DNA of 64,000 bases from Candidatus Epilinea brevis. Lineage in GTDB: Bacteria > Chloroflexota > Anaerolineae > Epilineales > Epilineaceae. Where the stretch lies: NCBI GenBank assembly GCA_016710785.1, contig JADJUE010000001.1, positions 682,001 to 746,000 of the forward strand, written 5' to 3'. The notes under the pieces were generated by a model. That model was not told the origin of the DNA. It ran no database searches and saw nothing but the letters and a program-made list of their open reading frames with translations. This document shows, piece after piece, positions 1 through 9,309 of the stretch. Position 1 is the stretch's first letter. The number at the start of each line of letters is the position of its first letter. The translations under genes were made by a program, and so were the position numbers.

Positions 1-146
1 TAACCCCGGAAGTTATTCTTGTGTTATGGCTCTTGGTCATGGACTGCTGCAGGCCAGCCGGGGAATCGACTTCCACCCGTAGCGCGCCAGGCGATCGGTT
101 ACGGTCGCCACGCCGCCTTGTTGCCCGGAAGAATTCGGATTCCACC
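1..146. other. Upstream region without an identified gene
   Basis: The reading frame of the first gene stays open upstream of position 147, but the residues it would add look non-coding, being Arg/Ser/Pro-rich with no signal peptide. I see no RNA gene here. AT-rich bases near 20-30 could be part of a promoter, but no convincing -35/-10 pair is visible. Confidence 0.4.
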
Positions 147-1277
147 ATGTCTCAGCACGCGAAGGACGCAAGCAGGATCCAGGCCCCGATCACCGAGCGG
201 CAGCTTCGCCGGCTCATCGGTGGTCTGCTCCTGGGCGCCGCGGCGCTGAGTCTGAGCCGGCCGGTGGCTGCCGCGCCGCGCCTCGTGGTTGCGGTGTATC
301 CGGACCAGGGCAGCTCAGCCACCGGAGCGGACGTCACGGCAGGGCGCGGCTTCTGCGCCTGCGACGGCCACTTCGATGCCGCCGACGCTCGCCTGGGTCA
401 GGCCATGCCGCTGGCCGCGCTGACGGTCCGCCTGCTGGACGCCGAGGGCCGCGAAATGGCACGCGCCGCCACCGCGGCCCAGCCCAACGGTCGGCAGGTG
501 GCCGTTCTCGGCTTGCCCGGCAAGCCTGACTGGCGCGCCGAGCTGCTGGACCTGCCGTCGGGCTGGCAGCGCTGTGCCGGCGCGCCGGACACCGCCGCGC
601 CGGCCGCCGATCGAGGCGACCATCGCCTGGAGATCGGGCTGCGGCCGACCTGCGTAGAGGCCCAGGCACAGGGCTCCGCGGGATACAACTCAGGAATCAG
701 CGCTCAGGCGGCCGACCAGCCTCGGTCCGCCGGAGCGTTTCATCGGCAAGTGACAGGCCACGTCTTCGTCGATCGGGATCTCGACGGTCTGTCAGATGCT
801 GATGAGGTCGGTCTGGCGGGGGTGCGCGTCACGCTGGCGGAAGGCCGGCGCACGCACAGGACCCGTACCGCCTTGTCGGGACGCTTCGCCTTCCGCGGCG
901 CCATCGCTGCGGGCTATGTCGTAGAGGTGCAGGTCCCGTCCGGCTACCGGGTCACCACGACCGACCGTTTTCAGCACGTTCCGCAGTCGGCCGTGCTCGG
1001 CACCACCATCGGCTTCGGCCTGATGGCGGTCGAGCGCGGATCGGCGAGCGCGCCGGCCCCCAAGGCCGCTTCGCTCTCCGTGTCGCCTGCGGCTCGCGTT
1101 CTGGCGTCGCCCCCGCGACAACAGGATGGCGTGCGCTTCGTGGCCGCCTGGCCGCCGCCTGCTGGCGCGGCCACCAGTCTGTTCTCCATCGGCATGACCG
1201 AGCCAGGGCCTCAAGTTGGCGCTGGCCGGCACCCAACCTCTTCTATTGGAAAGGACGATCCGACATGCGCAAGCTGA
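147..1277 (+). CDS. Secreted SdrD_B-like surface protein
   Basis: Exported protein of 376 aa. I chose the ATG at 147 because it gives an N-terminus with basic residues, then a hydrophobic stretch ending in a PVAAAP-type signal peptidase site (about residues 20-43). A domain of ~110 aa follows that resembles the N-terminal domain of the next gene, so the two are probably tandem paralogues. Near residues 200-265 is an SdrD_B-type beta-sandwich (GHVFVDRDLDGLSDADE, then a carboxypeptidase-regulatory-like strand pattern and FAFRGAIAAGYVVEV). Unlike its neighbour it has no LPXTG-like tail or C-terminal membrane anchor. The end overlaps the next start by 13 nt, implying translational coupling. Role inferred: extracellular structural or adhesive protein. 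Confidence 0.7.
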   Translation: MSQHAKDASRIQAPITERQLRRLIGGLLLGAAALSLSRPVAAAPRLVVAVYPDQGSSATGADVTAGRGFCACDGHFDAADARLGQAMPLAALTVRLLDAEGREMARAATAAQPNGRQVAVLGLPGKPDWRAELLDLPSGWQRCAGAPDTAAPAADRGDHRLEIGLRPTCVEAQAQGSAGYNSGISAQAADQPRSAGAFHRQVTGHVFVDRDLDGLSDADEVGLAGVRVTLAEGRRTHRTRTALSGRFAFRGAIAAGYVVEVQVPSGYRVTTTDRFQHVPQSAVLGTTIGFGLMAVERGSASAPAPKAASLSVSPAARVLASPPRQQDGVRFVAAWPPPAGAATSLFSIGMTEPGPQVGAGRHPTSSIGKDDPTCAS

Positions 1278-2464
1278 TGTCCCCCCTTCATGTCCTGGTG
1301 GCGTCGGCCCTTCTGGGGCTGTTCGCGGGCGTCGTAACGCCGGCCGTGGCGGCCCCTGCGCGCCAGCAGGCCACCCTGACCATCTTCGCGATCGGGTTCG
1401 CCGACCTGGCTGGAGGCGACGACCCAAACTGTCCTGGCTGTGACGAGTTCTTCGATCCCGAGGCCGACGAGCCCCTGGCGGCGCAGAACCCGCTGCCGGC
1501 CCTGACCTTCACGGTCACCGACAAAGACGGCACCGAGGTGGGCACCTTCACCACCGAGCAGCTGGCCACCTTGCAGCGCGGCATGATCGACGTGCCGGAC
1601 CTGGCGGACGGCGAGACCTACACCCTGGAGCTGACCGGCCTGCCGGCAGGCTGGGAGCTCTGCGCCAGCCAGTCCTCCTCCCGCACCCTGACGGTCGATG
1701 ATTTCCAGCTGGGCTCGACCCGGCAGGATTTCTTCCTGAACCTGATCTGCGACAACACCGAGCCGACGGCGGTGCCGACAGTCGATCCGGGCGCGACGGT
1801 CGCGCCGACCCAGCCAGGCGCCACGACCGTGCCGGGCAGCACCAGCGTGCCGAAGGCGACCAAGAAGCCCGGCAGCGACGACGATGATGACGACGATGAC
1901 GCGGGCAGCAGCTCCGGCTCCTCGAGCAGCGCGGCAACCAGCGGCGGCACGACCTCCGGCGGCACCGGCGCAACGGCCTCCGGCGGCATCGGCATGATCA
2001 GCGGTGGCAACGGCAGCGGCGGCCTCGGCGACATCATGGGCCTGGCCTTCATCGATGCCGACAACAACGGCCTGCTGGGCCCGAACGATCCCGGCCTGAA
2101 CGACGTGGGCGTGCACCTGGAGGGCGGCGGTCTGAAGCTCTACCAGATCACGGGCCCGACCGGCCAGTTCAACTTCGCCGGCGTCGGCGCGGGTGAGTAC
2201 GACGTGTACATCACGGTCGGCTCTGAATGGCGTATCACCACCCCCGCCCGCTACCACGTGAAGATCACGGGCGGCAAGGTCGGCGGCGTGGACTTCGGCA
2301 TGAACCGCGGTCCGGGTGCCAAGGCCATGGCGGTCCGCATGCCCGCCACGGGCATCGCCAACCTGCCGGCGGCGGGTCTGGCCGGCGGCCTGGCCCTCCT
2401 CCTCAGCGTCCTGGGCGGCCTGGGCTTCGTGATGGAGCGCCGGCGCCAGGCGCGGCTCGGCTGA
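1265..2464 (+). CDS. SdrD_B-domain surface protein with MPATG sorting-like tail
   Basis: Protein of 399 aa with a cleavable signal peptide (residues ~1-30), an N-terminal beta domain paralogous to the upstream gene, a Thr/Pro/Lys linker, eight consecutive Asp residues and a Ser/Gly-rich stretch. An SdrD_B domain begins near residue 258 (GLAFIDADNNGLLGPND) and contains Asp-rich, potentially Ca2+-binding positions. The C-terminus has the three parts of a sortase signal: MPATG at about residue 360, a hydrophobic helix of ~25 residues and the basic tail MERRRQARLG. By analogy with Gram-positive surface proteins it is probably anchored to the wall or membrane. GGAAAGGA upstream of the ATG is a suitable ribosome-binding site. 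No sortase gene lies in the window. Confidence 0.75.
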   Translation: MRKLMSPLHVLVASALLGLFAGVVTPAVAAPARQQATLTIFAIGFADLAGGDDPNCPGCDEFFDPEADEPLAAQNPLPALTFTVTDKDGTEVGTFTTEQLATLQRGMIDVPDLADGETYTLELTGLPAGWELCASQSSSRTLTVDDFQLGSTRQDFFLNLICDNTEPTAVPTVDPGATVAPTQPGATTVPGSTSVPKATKKPGSDDDDDDDDAGSSSGSSSSAATSGGTTSGGTGATASGGIGMISGGNGSGGLGDIMGLAFIDADNNGLLGPNDPGLNDVGVHLEGGGLKLYQITGPTGQFNFAGVGAGEYDVYITVGSEWRITTPARYHVKITGGKVGGVDFGMNRGPGAKAMAVRMPATGIANLPAAGLAGGLALLLSVLGGLGFVMERRRQARLG

Positions 2465-2522
2465 GACGACAAGGCCACAACCACTCCGATTACCTCCCCG
2501 ATTCCTCCTGGCCGGTCATGCC

Positions 2523-2565
2523 GTCCACCCCGGCCCCGCAGATCCCGCGGGGCCGGGGTGGAGAC
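2523..2565 (+). terminator. Strong GC hairpin after the surface-protein operon
   Basis: A near-perfect stem of at least 15 bp (2525-2539 with 2547-2561) and a 7-nt loop lies 60 nt after the stop codon. There is no U-tract, so it is a terminator or mRNA-stabilising hairpin rather than a textbook intrinsic terminator. Confidence 0.6.
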
Positions 2566-2720
2566 GGCGCCACCAAAGAGAATCGGATTCCGAGGGGACC
2601 AGGAACACCGCCGCGGATCTCAACGGTGCCCTTCTTCCGAAACCCGACTGCGACCTGATGCTGGAGACAACGCGCCGCGCTGCCCCGCGACGCGAAGCCT
2701 CACCTGGACCTAGGTCCCCG

Positions 2721-2750
2721 CGCCCCCATGTGCCTCGGCACGTGGGGGCG
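2721..2750. repeat. 14-bp inverted repeat upstream of the subtilase promoter
   Basis: Positions 2721-2734 pair with 2737-2750, with one G-T mismatch and a 2-bp centre. The repeat ends 8 bp before the TATACT box and covers the place of the -35 element. It could be an operator, a cruciform site or a terminator for read-through. Confidence 0.55.
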
Positions 2751-2758
2751 CCACCGTT

Positions 2759-2764
2759 TATACT
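2759..2764 (+). promoter_or_regulatory. TATACT -10 box, probably leaderless
   Basis: TATACT ends 7 nt before the chosen ATG at 2772. This would place transcription initiation at or next to the start codon. No convincing -35 hexamer is seen. The same arrangement recurs at other genes in the window. Confidence 0.55.
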
Positions 2765-2771
2765 CAGCGCC

Positions 2772-4709
2772 ATGCACCCCCGACTTGGCAGCCGGCTGCG
2801 CGTCTTGGCTCTGGTCGCCCTGGCGGCCGGCGGAAGCGTCCGCGCGGCGACACCGCCTGCGAGCCCGCCGCAGTTGACGGTGGTCCTGGCGGTGAAGGCA
2901 CCGGCGGACCAGGCCATCACCTGGCCGACGTCCCAGCCATTGACCGCCAGCGCCGATCCGTCCACCGCGCGGCACGCCCGCCGCGCCGCGGCCGTCCGCA
3001 CTTTGGAAGCCGCAGGCGACCTGCGCCTGGCGCCCTTGCTGGCATCGCTGGCCCCCTTGATCCGCAGCGGTCAGGTACAGGTGCTCCAGCGCTTTCCGGC
3101 CTTTGGCATGGTGGCCGTGAAGGCCCCGCCCCGGCTGCTGGAAGCCCTGCGCGGCGCCCCGGGCCTGCGCGATCTCTGGGCGGTCGAACAGCGTCGCCTG
3201 GCGGGGCCGCCCATGGTCGCGACCCATACCCAACCCCGGCCACGGCCCGCGGCAGGCCGCGGGTCGGCAGGGCCCATGGGCATCAGCCCGGCACCGCAAG
3301 CCGACCACCTCAGCCGCATCGGGGCGCCCGCGGCCTGGAACCGCCTGGGCGGTCTGGGCGAGGGCCTGGTCATCGGCGTGATCGATTCGGGTGCGGACGG
3401 GCGCCATCCCATCCTGGCGGGCAGCTTCCGCGGCCGCCGCGCCCGGCGCTTGGACCGTGACTGGGTGGACCTGACCGCTGAGCGACGCCGCGAGCCCAGC
3501 GACGGCAACGGCCACGGCACCCACGTCACCGGCCTCGCCGTGGGCGCGGAAGGGGACCAGGCTTGGGGCGCGGCCCCCGGTGCGGAATGGATCGCCGCCC
3601 GGGCCTTCGACGCGGAGGGCAAGACCGATGACCTGACCCTCCTGGCAGCGGCCGACTGGATGCTGCATCCCGGCGGCGGCGGAATGCCCCCGGATCCGGC
3701 GCAGGCTCCGGACATCGTCAACCTGTCCTGGACCCTGGACAACGGTGCCGACGACCGTTTCCGGCCAGTGCTGCAGGCCTTCCGTTTCGCCGACATCCTG
3801 CCGGTCTGCGCCACAGGCAACCTGGAAGACCTTCGTGACCCATGGCCGCGCCTCATGGCCCCGGCCAGCTATCCGGAAGCCCTGGCCGTGGGAGCATTGA
3901 GCCGCGCCGATCAGCCTTGGCTATGGGGGCGCCTGGGCCCCGGCTTCTTCGGCGGGGTGAAACCGCAGCTGCTGGCCCCGGGCGAGGCCGTATGGTCCGC
4001 TCTGCCCGACGGTGAGACGGGCACCTTCAGCGGCAGCTCGATGGCCGCCCCCTTGGCAGCGGGCGCGGCCGCGGTCGTCTGGGGCCAAGCGCCCGGCCTG
4101 CGCGCCCACGAGGTGGCCACCCTCCTATCCGCCTCCGCCCGCGATCTGGGCGCGCCCGGCGCCGATGCCGATCTGGGCTGGGGCCGCCTGGATCTGGCCG
4201 CGGCCACGGTCCTGGCCCAGCGCATGGCCTGGGTGGAAGGCGTCGTCGGGCCGGCCCCCCAGGCGGGCGCGGCGGGGCGGCCCGGCGCGACGCTCAGTCT
4301 GGTCCCGCCGGCCGACTGGACGCCCGCCTGGCGGGCCCTGTTGGGGCGGGCCACCGCCGACGCCACGGGCGCCTACCGCCTGATCGCCCCGGAGGGCCGT
4401 TACCTGCTGCGCGTCAGCCATCCCCTGTTCCAACCCCTGGAGTCTGAGGTGGTCCTGCGGGCCGGCCAGGGAACGCGGCTGGACCCTCAGCTGACGGACG
4501 CGGCGCTGGCGCAACTGCAGGGCCGGGTGCGCGGCGCCTGGGGCGCGCCGCTCGCCGGCGCCACCTTGCGCCTGGCGCGATCCGCAAGCCGGGCGACCCG
4601 GAGACAGCGGTCATCGCGGTCGTCAGCGCCGCCGACGGCAGCTTCCGACAGCCGCTGCCGCCGGGAACCTGGCAGCTGCGCACCGCGGCCGAGGCGCATC
4701 GTACGCTGA
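2772..4709 (+). CDS. Subtilisin-like serine protease (S8), N-terminal part, frameshifted
   Basis: The ATG at 2772 gives a signal peptide (hydrophobic LRVLALVALAAGG core). An inhibitor-like propeptide region follows. The S8 catalytic domain has Asp205 (VIGVIDSGADG), His248 (GNGHGTH) and Ser423 (FSGSSMAAP), with an oxyanion-type Asn in CATGN. After the catalytic domain a carboxypeptidase-regulatory-like domain begins (about residue 495), but the reading frame degrades into Arg/Ser-rich sequence after ~4577. The true continuation is in the frame of the next entry, one base back. The original protein would be ~1620 aa: a secreted protease followed by repeated Ig-like or DUF11-like domains. A one-base deletion (mutation or assembly error) near 4575-4590 explains the split. 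Confidence 0.85.
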   Translation: MHPRLGSRLRVLALVALAAGGSVRAATPPASPPQLTVVLAVKAPADQAITWPTSQPLTASADPSTARHARRAAAVRTLEAAGDLRLAPLLASLAPLIRSGQVQVLQRFPAFGMVAVKAPPRLLEALRGAPGLRDLWAVEQRRLAGPPMVATHTQPRPRPAAGRGSAGPMGISPAPQADHLSRIGAPAAWNRLGGLGEGLVIGVIDSGADGRHPILAGSFRGRRARRLDRDWVDLTAERRREPSDGNGHGTHVTGLAVGAEGDQAWGAAPGAEWIAARAFDAEGKTDDLTLLAAADWMLHPGGGGMPPDPAQAPDIVNLSWTLDNGADDRFRPVLQAFRFADILPVCATGNLEDLRDPWPRLMAPASYPEALAVGALSRADQPWLWGRLGPGFFGGVKPQLLAPGEAVWSALPDGETGTFSGSSMAAPLAAGAAAVVWGQAPGLRAHEVATLLSASARDLGAPGADADLGWGRLDLAAATVLAQRMAWVEGVVGPAPQAGAAGRPGATLSLVPPADWTPAWRALLGRATADATGAYRLIAPEGRYLLRVSHPLFQPLESEVVLRAGQGTRLDPQLTDAALAQLQGRVRGAWGAPLAGATLRLARSASRATRRQRSSRSSAPPTAASDSRCRREPGSCAPRPRRIVR

Positions 4710-4720
4710 CCACCACCCTG

Positions 4721-7639
4721 GTGCTGGATCCCGGGTCGACGCGGACCGTCGATCTGACCCTGTCCCCTGCGCCCCGGATCCTCCTGGTCGATGCCGACGC
4801 CTGGGACAACGAGCGGATCGCGCCCTACCTCAGCCGCGCCCTGGACGACGCCGGCCTGCCGCATGTCCGCCGGGACATCCTCGCACCCCACGATCTGCCC
4901 TCGTCCGACCGGCTTGCCGCCGCCGACCTGCTGTGGTGGGCCCACGCATACCAGTCCCCGGGACGCCTTGACCAGGAGCGGCGGGATCGAGCGACAGTGC
5001 TGGGCCTGTCGGCCTACCTGGCCGGCGGCGGACACCTGCTCCTCAGCGGCCAGGACGTGGCATTATGGGATCAGAAGCGCGGCCTGGCCAAGGCGTTCTT
5101 TGACCAGGCCACGGGCATCCGCCAGAGCCGCGACCGGACGACCGGCACGCCTGCCGGCCTCGAAGGCCTGGACCTCCTGGGTGGACTGCCCCTGAATGCC
5201 GCCTGGGCGGGCGGCGCGGCCAAGATCCGCTACGCCCAGCCGGACAGCCTGGATCTCGACGCCGCGTCGGCCACCCGAGCGGTCCTGCGCTGGTCGGACG
5301 GCAGCGCCGCAGCGGTGGTCCGCGCCGGCGACGCCGCCTTCCCCGGTCGACGCGCGTTTCTGGGATTCGGGCCGGAGAGCGCCGGCGGGCGGCTGGCGCT
5401 GGCCCAGGTGGTGGACCGTCTGGCGCAGTGGATGACGCCGCCTGACCTGCGCCTGGAACCCACCGCGGCGACGGTGATGCCCGGTCAGACCTTGACCATG
5501 ACCCTGCGCCTGCGCGGCGGCGGCGACGGCGACGCGGGGGAGGCCGACGTCGCGCTGCTCTGGCCGTCGCCTCTGGACCTGACGCCGGCTGGCGGACTGC
5601 GCCTGGACGGCACCAGGCGCGCCGGCTGGCGGGGCCGCCTGGCCGCCGGCGAGGAACGGCGCTTCGACCTCGGCCTGCGCCTGTCGACCGCGGTGACCGG
5701 CGCGATGACCCTCCCGCTGCAGGCCACCCTGCGGATGGACGGACGCGAGCGCCGCAGCACCAGTCTGCTACAGCCCCAGGTGCCGGACCTGCGCGGCTCG
5801 CGATTCAGCGTGCGACCGTCACGGCTGCCGGCAGGCGGCGGCCGCGCCACCCTGAACCTGACGCTGCTCAACGACGGACCGGCGGCGGCCGCTTCTGCCC
5901 TGGTGACGGTGACGGTGCCGGTCGGTCTGGTGGTGGACCCGGCCAGTTTGCGCGCCTCCGGCGGCCAAGCGGCCCTGAACGCCGCGGATGGCCGCATCAC
6001 CTGGCGCGGCGGAATCCCCAGCGGCGGAAGCCTGGTCATGGACTGGGCCGCCGCCGCCCCCGCCGGCCCGGCGCTCCATGCGTGGGCGGCCGTGGTCGCC
6101 GTTCCAGGCATGGCGCGGCTGCCGCTGGTGGCCGACCAGCGCGTAGGAGGACCCCGCCTGCGGATCGCGCATCTGGAGCCGACGCAGGTGCAGCTGGCGG
6201 CCGGCGAGATCCTGGACCTGGGCCTGGCACTGGCCAATGACGGTGAGACGGCCGAAGCCGCCGCGCTCGACCTGCAGGCCACCGGCGCGGATGCGGCCGG
6301 CTGGTCCATCCTGGACCCCCCGAACGGCCGTTGGTCCGGCAGCATTCCGGCGGGCGGGACGGTGGGCCTGACCTTGCGGCTTCGCGCCCCGGTCGCGCCG
6401 CGCGCGGTTGAGGCCGGCATCCTGATGACGGTGGACGACGGCCTGTCCCCCGCCGCCCCGGTGACCGGCACGACGGCCATCGACCTCGGCTGGCCAGACC
6501 TGGGCGCATCGCTGTCGACCTTCGAACCCGCGGCGGCGCGGGCCGGAGACCTGGTCTCGATCACCTTGCGGTTGGCGAACAGCGGCAGCCGGCCAGCCGA
6601 CGCGGTGGCGACCGACCTCCTGCCGCCCAACCTGGTGCCGCTGCCGGAGGGGCTCTCGGTTTCCGCCGGCGCCGTGGAACGGCAGCCGGGGCAGCTCCGC
6701 TGGCGCTGCAAGGTGGCGGCCGGTGCCGAAGAGACCCTGCGCTACAGTGCCCGGGTGGGCGGATCCGGCGAACCCAACCGCTTCCTGACCCGCACGGTGC
6801 GCATCGACGGCGGTGGGGACACCCTGGTCATCAGCCCCACCCTGGACGTGAACCCCTGGCGCTGGTCCGCGGCGCTGGAGACCTGGCCGGGCGGTGCGGT
6901 GCCGGGAGGCATGGTGACGCAGGTGCTTTCGTTGCGCGGTCAGGGGCTGGCCCCGCCACGTTCGGTCACCGTGACCATCCTTCTCCCTCGGGCTCTGGCG
7001 CCGGATCAGGGCAGCCTGCCGCCGGGCCTCACCCTGGAAGCGGACGGTCGATCCCTGCGCTACGACGGCGCGCTGGCCTCCGACGGCGCCTTGCGGCTGA
7101 GCTGGCGCGCGAGCGTAGCCCAGGGGCTGGAGCCAGGGGGGCTGCTGTTCACCGGCGCCCGGATCAGCGCCGCGGGCATGCCCACGCTGGACCTCGGCCA
7201 TCACCTGGCGGTGAGCGTCGCCGACTGGTCGCGCTCCAGCCTGACGGCCTCCCGACTGCTGCTGGAACCGGGTCAGGCGACGGCGCTTCGGCTGCTGCTG
7301 GACAACGCCGGACCGCGGGCTGACCGTGCCGATCTGGCCCTGGTGATCCCCTCCGGGCTGGAGCCGGACCCGGCTTCCCTCGGCACCGACGGCGGCGCCC
7401 CGGCGGCATGGGATGCGGTCGGCCGCCGGCTGACCTGGCAGGGCGACCTGTCCGCGGGCGGCCGGGTGGCGATCCACCTGCGAGCGCGCCGAGACCCTTC
7501 AGCCATGCCCCCGGACGGCGATTTCCTCTTGACCATGGTGTTCAGCGACGGCCGCGGCATTCAGTACCGCCGCGACCTCAAGCTGGCGTTTCCCCGCGCG
7601 CGCCTCAGCCTGCCTTGGCTGGCGGTCGAGCGACGTTGA
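4721..7639 (+). CDS. C-terminal part of the S8 protease: repeated DUF11/Ig-like domains
   Basis: This frame is readable as natural protein from about 4577, upstream of the first usable start (GTG 4721), and continues the regulatory-like domain of the preceding gene. It therefore does not look like an independent gene. A globular segment starting ILLVDADAWDNE (residues ~25-250) resembles the DUF4350/ThuA-like region found after subtilase domains. Several ~110-residue beta domains of the DUF11/CARDB kind follow (LNLTLLNDGPAAAASALVTV; ITLRLANSGSRPADAVATDL). The last residues SLPWLAVERR match the C-terminal LPWL motif of three other exported proteins here. If translated alone the product lacks a signal peptide and is probably non-functional. 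Confidence 0.7.
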   Translation: MLDPGSTRTVDLTLSPAPRILLVDADAWDNERIAPYLSRALDDAGLPHVRRDILAPHDLPSSDRLAAADLLWWAHAYQSPGRLDQERRDRATVLGLSAYLAGGGHLLLSGQDVALWDQKRGLAKAFFDQATGIRQSRDRTTGTPAGLEGLDLLGGLPLNAAWAGGAAKIRYAQPDSLDLDAASATRAVLRWSDGSAAAVVRAGDAAFPGRRAFLGFGPESAGGRLALAQVVDRLAQWMTPPDLRLEPTAATVMPGQTLTMTLRLRGGGDGDAGEADVALLWPSPLDLTPAGGLRLDGTRRAGWRGRLAAGEERRFDLGLRLSTAVTGAMTLPLQATLRMDGRERRSTSLLQPQVPDLRGSRFSVRPSRLPAGGGRATLNLTLLNDGPAAAASALVTVTVPVGLVVDPASLRASGGQAALNAADGRITWRGGIPSGGSLVMDWAAAAPAGPALHAWAAVVAVPGMARLPLVADQRVGGPRLRIAHLEPTQVQLAAGEILDLGLALANDGETAEAAALDLQATGADAAGWSILDPPNGRWSGSIPAGGTVGLTLRLRAPVAPRAVEAGILMTVDDGLSPAAPVTGTTAIDLGWPDLGASLSTFEPAAARAGDLVSITLRLANSGSRPADAVATDLLPPNLVPLPEGLSVSAGAVERQPGQLRWRCKVAAGAEETLRYSARVGGSGEPNRFLTRTVRIDGGGDTLVISPTLDVNPWRWSAALETWPGGAVPGGMVTQVLSLRGQGLAPPRSVTVTILLPRALAPDQGSLPPGLTLEADGRSLRYDGALASDGALRLSWRASVAQGLEPGGLLFTGARISAAGMPTLDLGHHLAVSVADWSRSSLTASRLLLEPGQATALRLLLDNAGPRADRADLALVIPSGLEPDPASLGTDGGAPAAWDAVGRRLTWQGDLSAGGRVAIHLRARRDPSAMPPDGDFLLTMVFSDGRGIQYRRDLKLAFPRARLSLPWLAVERR

Positions 7640-7660
7640 ACGATGCTCGGGCGACGGTTT

Positions 7661-7689
7661 TTGGCCTGATCGTCGGCTAGCGCTATCTT
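7661..7689 (+). promoter_or_regulatory. Sigma70-type promoter for the GNAT gene
   Basis: TTGGCC (7661-7666), a 17-bp spacer and TATCTT (7684-7689). It predicts a 5' UTR of ~70 nt before the ATG at 7763. Confidence 0.5.
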
Positions 7690-7762
7690 GAAAACGAACA
7701 TCCGTGCATGAACACAGTCGTCCGACGACGGCCAGAACATCCATGGCAGAGGTGAGCAAACC

Positions 7763-8824
7763 ATGAACAACGACCTGCAGGCCATCGATTTCGACCCCGA
7801 GACCGCCAGCCCGGAGCTTTGGCGCATGTACCATGCCTACCGGCGAGCGCGTTGGGAGGAACGGGGCGATCCGGACGAACCCTACACCCCGGACGACCAG
7901 TTCGTCGCCAGCTGGCAGCAGGAGCGGCAGGAGGAGGACTGGAGCCAGTATGACCGGGTGATCGTGGATGGGGATCGGATCATCGCCGCCATCGACGGCG
8001 GCGCACCCAAGCCGGGAACCAAGAACCACACAACCAACGGTCATATCCTATGGGGCAGCTGCTCGGTGCTCAAAGCCTGGCGGCGCCGAGGCATCGGCAG
8101 CGGTTGGCTGGCGCACGCGCTTGAGAAGATGCCGCTGACCGAAGCCACCACGCTGATGGCCAGCACCACGGAGCCGGATGGGCATGCGTTCCTGCGCGCT
8201 GTCGCCGGCGAGCCGAAGCAGTTGGTGCGCTACAGCCGCACGGACTTCCAGGCCCTGGACTGGGGCCTGATCGACCGCTGGGTAGCCGAGGCGGCCACTC
8301 GGGCGCCCGGCTACACCGTGGAGACCTATGAGCGCCGCCTGCCGGAAGCGCTGTGGCCGGAGTACTGCCTGGCCAAGGAGGCGCAGATGCACCACATCCC
8401 GCGCGACGGCCTGGACATGGGCGACTGGAGCTTCACCCCCAGGGACCAGGCGGACAGGTACAAGTGGATGGACACCTTGAACGCGGACCACAACGTGGTC
8501 TGGGTGCGGGATCCTGAGGGCAGCATCGTCGCCATCACCGACGTGGGCTGGTACCCCTTCAAGGCGGATCTGCTGCAGCAGTTCTTCACCGGCGTGCATC
8601 CCAGCGCCCGCGGCCGGGGCCTGGGCAAGCTGATCAAGGCCCGCATGCTGCAGCTGGCCCGTGACCGCTATGCAGAGCACAACCTGCGTTGGATGCGCAC
8701 GGACAACGCCACCTCCAACGCGGCGATGCTGGCCATCAACGAACGGTTGGGCTTCGGGGAATACAAGATCCAGGGTATCTACCAGGCGAAGAAGGAAGAG
8801 ATCGAGCGCTTCCTGGCGCGTTGA
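7763..8824 (+). CDS. Tandem GNAT-fold N-acetyltransferase
   Basis: Protein of 353 aa with two GNAT halves. The N-terminal half contains a P-loop-like acetyl-CoA motif (RRRGIGSGW, about residue 108). The C-terminal half has the clearer RGRGLGKLIKARM (about residue 280) followed by NAAMLAINERLGF, a typical GNAT motif B. Two-domain GNATs of this size include mycothiol-synthase-like and other small-molecule acetyltransferases; the substrate cannot be read from the sequence. An in-frame AGAGGTGAG just upstream can serve as ribosome-binding site. It sits alone between the subtilase and ybaB-recR. Confidence 0.85.
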   Translation: MNNDLQAIDFDPETASPELWRMYHAYRRARWEERGDPDEPYTPDDQFVASWQQERQEEDWSQYDRVIVDGDRIIAAIDGGAPKPGTKNHTTNGHILWGSCSVLKAWRRRGIGSGWLAHALEKMPLTEATTLMASTTEPDGHAFLRAVAGEPKQLVRYSRTDFQALDWGLIDRWVAEAATRAPGYTVETYERRLPEALWPEYCLAKEAQMHHIPRDGLDMGDWSFTPRDQADRYKWMDTLNADHNVVWVRDPEGSIVAITDVGWYPFKADLLQQFFTGVHPSARGRGLGKLIKARMLQLARDRYAEHNLRWMRTDNATSNAAMLAINERLGFGEYKIQGIYQAKKEEIERFLAR

Positions 8825-8831
8825 TTTCCCC

Positions 8832-8837
8832 TATAAT
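8832..8837 (+). promoter_or_regulatory. TATAAT -10 box for ybaB-recR
   Basis: A perfect TATAAT eight bases after the GNAT stop codon. No good -35 is visible. The ~50-nt leader contains AAAGGGAGAG, a good ribosome-binding site for the ATG at 8895. Confidence 0.55.
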
Positions 8838-8894
8838 CGCCCCAGAACCGGCCCGTTCGTCAGCAGCGGGCGCCCCCAGTGAAAGGGAGAGACC

Positions 8895-9251
8895 ATGGCC
8901 AAGGGACGCGGCGGGATGATGATGCCGGGCATGGGCGGCAAGCAGCCGGACATGATGCGGCAGTTGGCGCGCATGCAGGAGCAGATGCTGGCCGAGCAGG
9001 AGGCCTTGGCCGACGAGACGGTGGAGATCTCGGTGGGCGGCGGGGTGGTCAAGGTGGTGATGACCGGTCATCAGAAGCTGCAATCGGTGCAGATCCAGCC
9101 GGAGCTGTTGAACCCGGAAGAGTCGGAGATGCTCTCCGACCTCTTGATCTCAGCCATCAACCAGGCGGTAGAGAAGAGCCAGGCGCTGGCGGGCTCGCGC
9201 ATGCAGTCGGTGACCAGCGGCCTGGGCCTGCCGCCGGGCTTCGGCTTCTGA
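8895..9251 (+). CDS. ybaB: YbaB/EbfC family nucleoid-associated protein
   Basis: Protein of 118 aa, the normal size for this DNA-binding family. The N-terminus is Met/Gly-rich. A coiled-coil helix (MMRQLARMQEQMLAEQEAL) is followed by the conserved sheet VEISVGGGVVKVVMTGHQKLQSV and the helix EMLSDLLISAINQAVEKSQ. YbaB forms tweezer-like homodimers that bind DNA. The gene precedes recR by 58 nt, the order conserved in many bacteria; dnaX, often found upstream, is absent here. Confidence 0.93.
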   Translation: MAKGRGGMMMPGMGGKQPDMMRQLARMQEQMLAEQEALADETVEISVGGGVVKVVMTGHQKLQSVQIQPELLNPEESEMLSDLLISAINQAVEKSQALAGSRMQSVTSGLGLPPGFGF

Positions 9252-9309
9252 TCGGACGCGGCCAGCCGCCTGCCATGAACCACGCTCCGCGCCGCGCACC
9301 GGCAGCGCC

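Noticed and set aside
4570..4600. Programmed -1 ribosomal frameshift joining the subtilase halves
   Set aside because: No X-XXY-YYZ slippery heptamer or following pseudoknot is seen; a one-base deletion is simpler.
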